A program made the position numbers and the translations under genes. 64,000 nt of DNA from Candidatus Nitrotoga sp. M5 (GTDB taxonomy: Bacteria > Pseudomonadota > Gammaproteobacteria > Burkholderiales > Gallionellaceae): the NCBI RefSeq assembly GCF_927904885.1, contig NZ_CAKMNW010000023.1:114865-178864 (forward strand), given 5' to 3'. This document shows positions 25,377 through 33,389 of the stretch, in pieces. Position 1 is the stretch's first letter. Each line of letters starts with the position of its first letter. Under the pieces are notes generated by a model. That model had not been told where the DNA came from. It saw only the letters and a program-made list of their open reading frames with translations, and ran no database searches.

Positions 25377-26402
25377 TTAACCGTATAGAGGCAATTGTGT
25401 TCCGACACCTCGAGCGCATGCCAAATGATAGAAATGACGCGCGCAGACTATGTCGTCGAGTGCCATACCCATCGGGTTGAGAAGGATGATTTCATCATCG
25501 TTTTCCCGTCCCGGCCGATCGCCGATGACAATTTCACCAAGCTCGGCATGCAATTGTTCGCGACTGAAGCGACCTTCCACCACTAATTGGTTAATAATTT
25601 TCTTTTCGCGATTGGATTGGTCCCAGTCATCTACCACTACCTTATCAGCCTTTTCATAGACATCTTTGTGCACGTCCATGATGGAAACATTACTAACAAA
25701 GGCTCCGGGCTTGATCCAGTCGTAAGACAGATAAGGCGAATCGGTTACCGTGCAGGTGACGACAACATCAGCTGCACTAACTGCTGATTTCGCTGAAATA
25801 GCTCGGATGAAGTCAACATTCTGAAAACGCTTTGCCAAAGTGTTTATCAACGTGTCAATGGCAGTCGGCGATAAATCAAACAGGTAAAGACGCTCGATGG
25901 ATGGAAATTGCTCTAGCAAGGTTTGCATTTGCATGCGCGCAATCAGACCGCACCCAATGCAAGCCACGTCAGAAAAACCCGTACGTGCCAGATAGCGAGT
26001 AGCCACGGCGGTGATGGCGGCGGTGCGCATACCGCTAATCAGCCCCCCTTCCATAATTGCGATTGGATAATTAGTTTGTGCGTCATTTAGCACAATTACT
26101 GCGCTGGCGCGTTCAAGTCCGAAGCGTGCAGGGTTATGTTGGCGGCTACCGATCCATTTCAAACCTGCCACTGCCTGCTCACCACCCAAGTAACATGGCA
26201 TGGCGATGATACGATCTGCAATATGGTCTGCACTAGGCCAACGCAAATAAGGTTTGAGCGGCTGCACACTGTCGCCACGGGCGTGTGCAGCCAGTCCAAC
26301 GATAGTCGCATCGACGTAAGGTTGTGAAATTCCGCCGTCTAATGACATCAGATCGTTGCGGCTAAGATAGAGTAGGCCAGGAGTGCTGGATGATGTACTC
26401 AT
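25377..26402 (-). CDS. sbnB: SbnB-like N-(2-amino-2-carboxyethyl)-L-glutamate dehydrogenase
   Basis: This 341-residue NAD-binding protein of the ornithine cyclodeaminase/mu-crystallin family has YPIAIMEGGLISGMRTAAITAVA (substrate loop) and the Rossmann motif VACIGCGLIARMQMQ. S. aureus SbnB (~336 residues) oxidatively cleaves ACEGA, the SbnA product, to L-2,3-diaminopropionate and alpha-ketoglutarate. Both products feed staphyloferrin B. The gene overlaps sbnA by 4 bases, so the two Dap-forming enzymes are translationally coupled. The alternative of true ornithine cyclodeaminase is unlikely given the sbnA partner. Confidence 0.88.
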   Translation of the reverse strand: MSTSSSTPGLLYLSRNDLMSLDGGISQPYVDATIVGLAAHARGDSVQPLKPYLRWPSADHIADRIIAMPCYLGGEQAVAGLKWIGSRQHNPARFGLERASAVIVLNDAQTNYPIAIMEGGLISGMRTAAITAVATRYLARTGFSDVACIGCGLIARMQMQTLLEQFPSIERLYLFDLSPTAIDTLINTLAKRFQNVDFIRAISAKSAVSAADVVVTCTVTDSPYLSYDWIKPGAFVSNVSIMDVHKDVYEKADKVVVDDWDQSNREKKIINQLVVEGRFSREQLHAELGEIVIGDRPGRENDDEIILLNPMGMALDDIVCARHFYHLACARGVGTQLPLYG

Positions 26403-27400
26403 GTTGGCTGTCCCAGAAGTTCTTCAACAGAAAATTTTGATTTGCGGCCTAGATGATGATCTTCCATACGCGCCAACCATTCGTCGTCGTAAACCGTATC
26501 CAAATATCGTTCACCACGATCTGGCAATATCGTCAGAATGCGAGCGGGGTGAATCAAGTGTGCGGAAATTTTTTGAATAGCAGCTATCACTGCCCCGGAC
26601 GAGCCACCTGCGAAAATTCCTTCATGCTCCACCAGTTGTCTGCAAGCAACAGCAGATTCATAGTCGTCGATGTGAATGACCTGATCGAATTCATCGCGCT
26701 TCAACAGTTCGGGTACGCGGCTGGCGCCGAGCCCCGGCAGCTCGCGAGGAGATGACGCGCCGAACATTACCGAACCTAACGCATCCACAGCCACAACCTT
26801 CAGGTTTGGCCACGCCTCGCGCAGCCGCCGTGCGATGCCATGTATAGTGCCGGACGTGCTCACCCCCAGAATCAAGTAATCTAATGGGTTATCCAGATCA
26901 CGCAGAATTTCTTCGCCTTCACCGTGGTAATGGCTTTGCCAGTTAAGATCGTTGGCATATTGATTGGTCCATATCGCGTCCGGCTGCTCGCGCAGTATGT
27001 GCTTCACGCGCTCAATACGGGTTTCTAGATAGCCACCTTGGCGATCCTTCTCTGTGACAAGCTCAATATTGCCGCCATAGCATTGAATGATCCGCAGATT
27101 AATTGGTGAGATTTTTGGATCGACGACCGCCGTGAAACGCAATCCATGAACTTTACAAACCATTGCCAGCGCAATGGCGAGATTACCTGAAGAGCTTTCG
27201 ACGATATGCGAATTTTCCCGAATTGAACCATTGGCCAATCCTTGCTCAATAAAATAACGCGCGGGTCGGTCTTTTACACTCCCTCCAGGGTTGGTCAGCT
27301 CCAACTTTGCGAGTACCTCGCACCGCGATTTGTGGAAAAGACGAGAGAGGTGAACAATTGGCGTTTTACCTATGCCACTAAGAATGCTATGTAGGATCAT
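26399..27400 (-). CDS. sbnA: SbnA-like N-(2-amino-2-carboxyethyl)-L-glutamate synthase (cysteine synthase fold)
   Basis: This 333-residue fold-type II PLP enzyme carries K43 in the PGGSVKDRPA motif and ESSSGNLAIALA (family TSGNT-like loop). The C-terminal GGSSGAVIAA lies near residue 280. S. aureus SbnA (~326 residues) condenses O-phospho-L-serine with L-glutamate to ACEGA, the first step to diaminopropionate. Replacement of the usual TSGNT by SSSGN fits SbnA-type rather than CysK-type enzymes. The start lies 4 bases after the stop of a short remnant ORF (27405-27665), whose 3' end supplies the GAG-type ribosome site. Confidence 0.87.
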   Translation of the reverse strand: MILHSILSGIGKTPIVHLSRLFHKSRCEVLAKLELTNPGGSVKDRPARYFIEQGLANGSIRENSHIVESSSGNLAIALAMVCKVHGLRFTAVVDPKISPINLRIIQCYGGNIELVTEKDRQGGYLETRIERVKHILREQPDAIWTNQYANDLNWQSHYHGEGEEILRDLDNPLDYLILGVSTSGTIHGIARRLREAWPNLKVVAVDALGSVMFGASSPRELPGLGASRVPELLKRDEFDQVIHIDDYESAVACRQLVEHEGIFAGGSSGAVIAAIQKISAHLIHPARILTILPDRGERYLDTVYDDEWLARMEDHHLGRKSKFSVEELLGQPT

Positions 27401-27404
27401 TTGG

Positions 27405-27665
27405 TTATCTCGCTATGCAAAGGATAGGGGCCGACAAATCGGACACGATCAACTTTTGAGTGGCGATCACCACTTTCACTTCAGTATGATTTTTGGTGAC
27501 GGTTAGTGTGGAAGGCTTGAACCAGATTGCACGACCTGTTACTTTCTTAAGGTGTTTATTACGACGGGCTTGTTTGGTTTGGGCTAGGCCAGAAAAAATA
27601 ATTGCAATAGAGGCAACTGCTGATTTGATGGCAACATAGGCTGTCCGCTGGGGATGTGTTCGCAT
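27405..27665 (-). pseudogene. N-terminal remnant of a TonB-dependent receptor, now a leader ORF of the sbn operon
   Basis: The 86 codons align with the first ~80 residues of the receptor at 28240-30312. The same signal-peptide design (MRTHPQRTAYVAIKSAVASIAIIF against MQVNPRWAAHATIKLAVISN) is followed by matching KxLxxVTxxAxWxxP and VVIATQKLI/TVITSQEIN segments, after which the remnant stops. The ~310 bases upstream also match the receptor's upstream region. It is best read as the 5' end of a duplicated receptor gene whose body was lost when the sbn genes were joined. It may still be translated and couple ribosomes to sbnA. Confidence 0.75.
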
Positions 27666-27975
27666 TTAACTCTCCTGAATCAGAAACCACAAATATTAAA
27701 AATATTGGCTAGCTAGCATGAGTTTTATTTAGTCGTATTGTCTTATATATTATTGATAATATTAATAATATGGCTAAATGCGCTTCGAAATTCTGCTCCT
27801 AGATGGCTGGATGAATGTCGCTAAGCAGTCGATCGGTAGGCTAGCAGGCCTACCTCTGCAAGAGCTCAACTATTCTTCTTAGAAGACCAAAATATAAGAA
27901 TGAATCTTATTAAGATCTAATTTCTATGTAAGAAAAATAATAGTAATACGAATAAGAATAATTATCAATAAATAG
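27661..27975 (-). repeat. duplicated receptor promoter region, copy A (drives sbnA)
   Basis: Reading leftward, this DNA matches 30309-30640. Shared blocks include the CATTTAA.TCTCCTG..TCAG start region, GTCGATCGGT.GGCT, AATATAAGAATGAATCT and the terminal ATTATCAAT. It lacks a small CCCC...GGGG hairpin found in copy B. It is the only upstream region for the long sbn operon. Confidence 0.75.
27951..27970. promoter_or_regulatory. candidate Fur box upstream of the sbn operon
   Basis: AATAAGAATAATTATCAATA fits the repeated NATWAT pattern of Fur sites, matching about 13 of 19 consensus positions by eye. It lies in the duplicated promoter ahead of sbnA and the matching position of the receptor promoter has a similar site. 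Fur repression by iron is expected for a siderophore operon. Confidence 0.55.
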
Positions 27976-28239
27976 TTTGTAATTCTGCAAGCATGTCAGC
28001 AGCAATGAGCTGTGGATATTCTAAGTGTCAAGTTCAACCTGTTGAAATGATGTCGATCAAATCTGTCTTTTTGAGTAACTCATGCCGAATTAATAGGATA
28101 AGTAGCTAGCTTCGCTTTATTGAAAACTTGCATGTGGCCTCAGAACGGTCAGTCAATATCATAATAGACAAGCCAAGGTTGTCGAGCGGTCGAAACAAAG
28201 ACCGCACTAGCTGAATCGATTCTGTCATGGCGTGCCTTG
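27976..28239. other. intergenic region between the sbn promoter and the receptor 3' end
   Basis: No gene seen. A GCGGTC...GACCGC hairpin at 28186-28205 lies 35 bases after the receptor stop (minus strand) and may end its transcript, although no T-run follows. Confidence 0.35.
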
Positions 28240-30312
28240 TTAAATATCAATTTGCAGTGACATCAATGCCGACCGTCTTGGCGAAGGCATCCGACCCTGG
28301 CTAAAGTCGACTCCGCGGAAGTAGTAATTTTTATCGAATAGATTATTGATTCCAAAGCTTGTTGTGAGTTTTTTGCCTTGTAAACGAGTTTGATAAGTTA
28401 CCTTCGCATTAAAAACCGCAAATGCAGGAATCGGGCCGATGGATCCAGTGGCATTTTCATCTACAGAATTCGCCCCATCGCTAAATGAATTACTTTGGTA
28501 CTGGCCATTGACATTCCAATTCCATTTGCCGCTGCGATAGTTGACCCGCTGACTTAACTGATGATGAGCTGCAAGTGGTAATTCATTGCCAATAAATTCA
28601 CCTGATAGTTGTTTGGTATCGACATAGGTATATGCCGTTACAAGCTCTAGCCCCTTGACTTGTTCTGGTCGCCATCCAAACTCGGTTTCCACGCCCTGGT
28701 GGCGAGCTTTGCCAAGATTCTGGAAGCCAACGAGTTGATTTACAAATTGAAGTTTATTGTCAAAATCTAAGCGAAATCCTGTAAGGGTAGTATCAATATT
28801 TTTAGTGGGTGCCCAGCGAATTCCGGCTTCGTAATTTTTTGCTTTCTCTGACGCCAAGTCAGCGGCAAGTGTAATTTGTGTGAACTGCACAGGGCGCATC
28901 GACTTGTGAGTATTTGCAAACAGAAATACCTCATTAGTTGCCTGGTATCCAATATCTAAGCCAGGCAACCAATCTGAGGTTGGGTTATTGGTTTGTGCGC
29001 CACTCAAATTGTTACGGTAATCAAGTTCGATACGCTCATGACGAATACCCGGCGTTATTTTCAATTTATTATCTAGCAACGTGAAAGTATCACTCATGTA
29101 AAAAGCATAAGCGTTATTTTCGAAGCGCCAGTCGCGAGCAACAGAGTAAGCGACTGTCATGAGATCTCGTGAATCAACGAGATAGTCCACTTCCTCACGC
29201 ATATAGCGCGCACCAAGTGAAATTTTTTGTTTGACTATGCCGTCGATATTAAAAGTGAGTCGAGGTTCGCTGCCGTACACTAAAAATTCCCGAGGCGCTG
29301 ACATCTCCCGTGTTGACTCGATGTCTGCGTCGGTGGAGTTACCAAATTTAAATTCGCGGTTACTGCGATGCCCGAAGTTGGTCCAGCTAAATTCTGCACC
29401 ATTATCGAAGAAATAGTTATACGTCAAATTTCCGCGTAAGGTATCACCGTTGAAACTGTCTAGCGGCCGAGTAGACTGGTTGCGGTCTTGATCATAGGAT
29501 TTCGGTGTTAGTGCGCCAGGCAGTTCATTGTGGGTGCTGTAATACTGAATGCCCATTTTTACTTCAGAATTGTCAGTAACAAGCCAATGGCTGTCCAACA
29601 TCAGGTTGTTCACCTCCGATTTGGAATGTGCACGTGCGGCATTACCGCCGATTACGTTGGCCTGTAGTTGTAAGCCTAGCCTGTCGTTAACGAAGCCACC
29701 AACACGAAAATATGTATCGGACAGTACGTTGCCACCGGCAAAAAAAGACACCGTTTCCTTGAGCGTCATGGATGTTTCGTGAGGAATTCGTTTTGTTACA
29801 AAGTTGATTACGCCACCAACATTATTCGGGCCATAATGCACGGCCACCCCTCCTCTTGCTACGTCAATCGATTCAACCGAATTCATGGTTAGCGGAAACA
29901 ATGACAATCCGGTTTGTCCATAAGGTGCGAGAGTAATCGGAATTCCATCAACCAAAATCAATGCTTGTTCGCTTCGCAATGGATTTAATCCGCGTATTCC
30001 GATGTTGGGTAGAAACCCAACTCCGCTTTCGTCCAGAACTCGCACACCTGGCACAGTACGCAATACATCTTCCACAGTGCGCGCACCTGATTCATTGATT
30101 TCTTGACTGGTAATGACGGTCCGCGCTCCAGGATGTTTCTTCGCCGATTTCGGTGTCGGAGGACCGAGCCAATCTGCGCTAACCGTTACTGCCTCCAAGG
30201 TTTTGCTGGGCTCTTCTTGCTGAGCTTGGCTTAGACAGGAATAGAAAATCGCGTTAGATATAACTGCTAATTTGATGGTGGCATGAGCTGCCCAACGGGG
30301 GTTTACCTGCAT
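28240..30312 (-). CDS. TonB-dependent receptor, FecA-like, candidate ferric carboxylate siderophore receptor
   Basis: This 690-residue outer-membrane receptor has a signal peptide. The plug domain contains HPGARTVITSQEI, TVPGVRVLDESGVGFLPNIGIRGLNP and GPNNVGGVINFVTKR. The barrel contains KSYDQDRNQSTRPLDSFNGD, a segment characteristic of the FecA (ferric dicitrate) group. It has no STN signalling domain. Citrate-like specificity suits staphyloferrin B, a citrate-containing siderophore; a TonB receptor named AleB does this job in Cupriavidus. It is transcribed toward the sbn operon from its own promoter with a Fur-like site. Its 5' end was duplicated to form the remnant at 27405-27665. Confidence 0.87.
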   Translation of the reverse strand: MQVNPRWAAHATIKLAVISNAIFYSCLSQAQQEEPSKTLEAVTVSADWLGPPTPKSAKKHPGARTVITSQEINESGARTVEDVLRTVPGVRVLDESGVGFLPNIGIRGLNPLRSEQALILVDGIPITLAPYGQTGLSLFPLTMNSVESIDVARGGVAVHYGPNNVGGVINFVTKRIPHETSMTLKETVSFFAGGNVLSDTYFRVGGFVNDRLGLQLQANVIGGNAARAHSKSEVNNLMLDSHWLVTDNSEVKMGIQYYSTHNELPGALTPKSYDQDRNQSTRPLDSFNGDTLRGNLTYNYFFDNGAEFSWTNFGHRSNREFKFGNSTDADIESTREMSAPREFLVYGSEPRLTFNIDGIVKQKISLGARYMREEVDYLVDSRDLMTVAYSVARDWRFENNAYAFYMSDTFTLLDNKLKITPGIRHERIELDYRNNLSGAQTNNPTSDWLPGLDIGYQATNEVFLFANTHKSMRPVQFTQITLAADLASEKAKNYEAGIRWAPTKNIDTTLTGFRLDFDNKLQFVNQLVGFQNLGKARHQGVETEFGWRPEQVKGLELVTAYTYVDTKQLSGEFIGNELPLAAHHQLSQRVNYRSGKWNWNVNGQYQSNSFSDGANSVDENATGSIGPIPAFAVFNAKVTYQTRLQGKKLTTSFGINNLFDKNYYFRGVDFSQGRMPSPRRSALMSLQIDI

Positions 30313-30640
30313 TTAATTCTCCTGGCTCAGAAACTAAAATATTAAAAATTTAGCTGGCTTTTCACCCCGTTGAATGGGGTTCGGTGGCTGGCTAGTATGT
30401 TTTTTATTTAGACATAAAGTTTTAATGTCATTGATAATATAGCTAAATATGATTAGAAATCATGCTTGGCAATGGCTTGAAGAATGTCGGCAAGTAGTCG
30501 ATCGGTTGGCTCGAAAGCCTACTCCCCACAAGAGATTAACGATTTTGATTAGATGATCCAGAATATAAGAATGAATCTAACTATTGCTTTCATGTTATTA
30601 ACGGTAATAGTAATGCTATTAAGAACTATTATCAATACTA
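30309..30640 (-). repeat. duplicated receptor promoter region, copy B (receptor's own promoter)
   Basis: Matches 27661-27975 in the same orientation. It includes an extra hairpin ACCCCGTTGAATGGGGT near 30364-30380 absent from copy A, in the untranslated leader of the receptor mRNA. Confidence 0.75.
30615..30636. promoter_or_regulatory. candidate Fur box upstream of the FecA-like receptor
   Basis: GCTATTAAGAACTATTATCA and the two following bases form an AT-rich imperfect palindrome of the Fur type. It sits at the same place relative to the gene as the box at 27951-27970 in the duplicated copy. Confidence 0.5.
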
Positions 30641-31034
30641 ACCTTATGATTTAGTAAACTTGATATCTTTGAGTCATATTAATTTTTCTCTAGAGACTTA
30701 ATTTCGAGGGAAGGAAACAACAACACAAAGTGTTATTCAGAAGCATTTACAGAGCAGGCGCTAAATAAGGTATATGCGCTAGAGATATGACGATACAGTT
30801 GGTTGTGAAAGTGCAGATTGCGGACTGATATACGGTAAAAATTGAATGAGAAAAGGCGGGTACGGTCGGCTTGTTGGCGATTCAAGTAATGACACCCTAA
30901 AGATTGGAGTTCTGAGCAGTAGCGGGCTGCGTTGTATGAAACGTATGCTTTGTCAGGTGAGCCATAGTAAATCTGGTGTTGTGAAACGGTTTATTTACTC
31001 ATCACCTCACAAGGATGATGTATGATTTAATCAT
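30641..31034. other. intergenic region without a recognised gene
   Basis: About 390 bases between the receptor promoter and the MITE at 31035. No open frame with a ribosome site and no RNA gene was recognised. Confidence 0.35.
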
Positions 31035-31209
31035 AGGGGCACCTCTAAAAATTCAATCTTCGTCACAATACTGCGTTCTCGAAAAAATTATCACTTACAT
31101 ATTAAATATATGTTGTGTTAAATTTTTTATCGTGCTTTGTCCGGCAGCGGGGTAAGCAGGCAAGCCGCGCAACGGCTGCTCGCAAAATTGAATTTTTAGC
31201 GGTGCCCTT
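31035..31209. mobile_element. MITE-like element, family 2, full copy
   Basis: A 175-bp unit with inverted ends AGGGGCACCTCTAAAAATTC and the complement of TAAGGGCACCGCTAAAAATT. The interior includes CTTACATAT and GGTAAGCAGGCAAGCCGC segments that recur at 38491-38656 and partly at 11413-11560. It is non-coding. Confidence 0.7.
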
Positions 31210-31389
31210 ATCCATGCTATGGATGGACGTTAATTCCAGACTGTCCAATTGCTGGAATTAGATTACGTTTTACATGATGATAGCAATGCCTGAAGGCTGG
31301 CTATTCAATCTATCTAAAGTAGCTATTACTGAAAATTCGGAGAGCTGTCGGAAATCTGATAACAAAACGGGATTTATAAAAGCATTCAA

Positions 31390-32604
31390 ATGAATAAACA
31401 TAATATTGCAATAAGTAAAAAATGGTTGGCTTTGGTACTGAGCGTATTTCTTACCGCCTGCTCCATGTTTTCTAAATCACCTGTTACATCAAGTCCTCAA
31501 CCCGTTACACCCCCTCCCAAAATGATGCCAGTACCCGCAGCAGAATTGGCAACCCCGGTGTTTGTCGTAAGTAAATGGGAGATGCTGCCAGATTGGCAAA
31601 CGCTTGATCTTGAACTCTCCCACACTGCTTTTCTGAAAAGCTGTCGTGCGCTGAAAAATAAACCTCACTGGCAGGAGGTCTGTCTTCAGGCCGAGCTACT
31701 GGGGGTCAATGACAATGCTACGCTTCATGCATTTTATGAAGAATGGTTTACCCCTTATCAGGTACTCAATCCGGATGGTAGTGAGCAGGGTGTGATTACC
31801 GGTTATTACGAGCCTTTGCTCAAGGGTAGTCGCTTTAAGACACCGCGTTTCCAATATCCGCTGTATGCCGCGCCGAATGATTTGCTCACGATCGATTTGG
31901 GCGAAGTGTATCCGCAACTTAAAGACCTGCATTTACGCGGCCGCTTGCAGGGCAAGCGCATCGTGCCCTACTACAACCGTGCAGAAATTGGAGCCGGAGC
32001 TGGGGCGACCATGGGAAACGAATTGTTCTGGGTGGAGAATAAAATTGAGCTTTTTTTCCTGCATATACAAGGATCAGGGCGTATTGAATTGCCTGATGGC
32101 AAGCAAGTGAAAGTCGGATATGCTGATAAGAATGGCCACCCTTACCTGTCCATCGGTAAGAAGCTGATTGAAACTGGTGAACTTAAACTCGAAGAAGCCT
32201 CCATGCAGGGCATCAAAGTATGGGCTGATAAAAATCCGGAAAAAGTTGATGCTTTACTGGAGCAGAATCCCAGCTACGTATTTTTGCGCGAGTTACCGGA
32301 TAGTCTATCTGCTCCGTTGGGTGCACTGGGCGTGCCACTTACTAATGAATACAGCATTGCTGTAGATCGGCGCACCATCCCACTGGGTGCGCCAGTTTTT
32401 CTCGCGACGACTTATCCCAATGATAGCGCACCGCTCAACCGCTTGATGCTGGCACAAGACACTGGTGGTGCCATTAAAGGCGCGGTGCGCGCGGATTTTT
32501 TCTGGGGTTTTGGCGAATCGGCGGGTGCGCTGGCGGGTAAGATGAAACAACAGGGGCGTTTATGGGTGCTATTTCCGAAAGGCGGGGAGCCGATGTTAAA
32601 TTGA
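31390..32604 (+). CDS. mltA: membrane-bound lytic murein transglycosylase A
   Basis: This 404-residue lipoprotein has signal VLSVFLTAC with the lipobox Cys near residue 24. It contains the MltA domain (GVITGYYEPLLKGSR, VPYYNRAEI, FLHIQGSGRIELPDG). The C-terminal 3D domain has MLAQDTGGAIKGAVRADFFWGFG, where the catalytic Asp lies. The enzyme cleaves glycan strands of peptidoglycan with formation of 1,6-anhydro-MurNAc at the inner face of the outer membrane. It stands alone on the plus strand, convergent with the nucleotidyltransferase gene. Confidence 0.92.
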   Translation: MNKHNIAISKKWLALVLSVFLTACSMFSKSPVTSSPQPVTPPPKMMPVPAAELATPVFVVSKWEMLPDWQTLDLELSHTAFLKSCRALKNKPHWQEVCLQAELLGVNDNATLHAFYEEWFTPYQVLNPDGSEQGVITGYYEPLLKGSRFKTPRFQYPLYAAPNDLLTIDLGEVYPQLKDLHLRGRLQGKRIVPYYNRAEIGAGAGATMGNELFWVENKIELFFLHIQGSGRIELPDGKQVKVGYADKNGHPYLSIGKKLIETGELKLEEASMQGIKVWADKNPEKVDALLEQNPSYVFLRELPDSLSAPLGALGVPLTNEYSIAVDRRTIPLGAPVFLATTYPNDSAPLNRLMLAQDTGGAIKGAVRADFFWGFGESAGALAGKMKQQGRLWVLFPKGGEPMLN

Positions 32605-32744
32605 GGATAAACTCAAGTTTAAGTACAGCGGCAAATACTGACTCATTACGTCTGCTTAAGATTCTTATTTCTTATGAATGTACGGCCGCGTAGCATGTTT
32701 GTCCGCAGCCCAATTCGGGAGTTTATTGCAGGCGATACAACATA

Positions 32745-33389
32745 CTATTCGTTTTCCACTGGTTCATCCAACATCCGTTTCATCATCACTATATCCGCTT
32801 GTTTTCCGATCTTGCGATTGCCACTGCGGCTTGCATTTTCAGGCAATACTGCGATATTCACCGGTACGCCCGTTTCAGTTTTCAGCGTAAAGCACGGCAC
32901 AATTTGCTGCCCGCCTGCCAGATGTACGGACCATTCACCGCCTTCAAAGGGCAAATTATGCTTGAGCAGGAACATCATTATGGCCTTTTCATCATCGGAA
33001 TAAACCAACAGGTTAATGTCTGAGTGCTCACCTGCCGTGCCGTTCAACACGGAGCCGGTGAGGAAGGGGTGGAAAGGATCCATTAATTGCATGACGGCGA
33101 ACGCCTGCTGGCGTAATTGGTGCAGGATAAGGGGATGGCTTTCACTTTGATACAGGGCACGGAAGCTACGCAACGCCATTTCAACTTCATCATTGCTGGG
33201 TAGGTGCTGAGTATCTTCTGCGCCCAATTGTTTAGCGGCCTTGCGTTTGGCAAACGCATAATCAGTAATGCCACCTTCGGCCATTAGGCGCGCGGCGTGA
33301 TGTGCGAGCTGTTCGCGCATCAGGTCGCGCCGATGTAAACGCTTATTGTTTTTATTCAAATTGAAATATGTTATTGATGATTGATTCAA
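32745..33389 (-). CDS. nucleotidyltransferase-fold protein of unknown substrate
   Basis: This protein is up to 214 residues long. The N-terminal helical part has HRRDLMREQLAHHAARLMAEGG and the C-terminal half has GSVLNGTAGEHSDINLLVYSD, a Pol-beta-type nucleotidyltransferase motif (G-S, then D-x-N). The last acidic position is Asn instead of Asp. The start is uncertain: the longest frame begins with TTG at 33389 and overlaps the mrcA end by 38 bases; a TTG at 33359 and an ATG at 33320 are alternatives, but the latter cuts into the conserved helix. It follows mrcA on the same strand. The function is not known. Confidence 0.65.
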   Translation of the reverse strand: MNQSSITYFNLNKNNKRLHRRDLMREQLAHHAARLMAEGGITDYAFAKRKAAKQLGAEDTQHLPSNDEVEMALRSFRALYQSESHPLILHQLRQQAFAVMQLMDPFHPFLTGSVLNGTAGEHSDINLLVYSDDEKAIMMFLLKHNLPFEGGEWSVHLAGGQQIVPCFTLKTETGVPVNIAVLPENASRSGNRKIGKQADIVMMKRMLDEPVENE

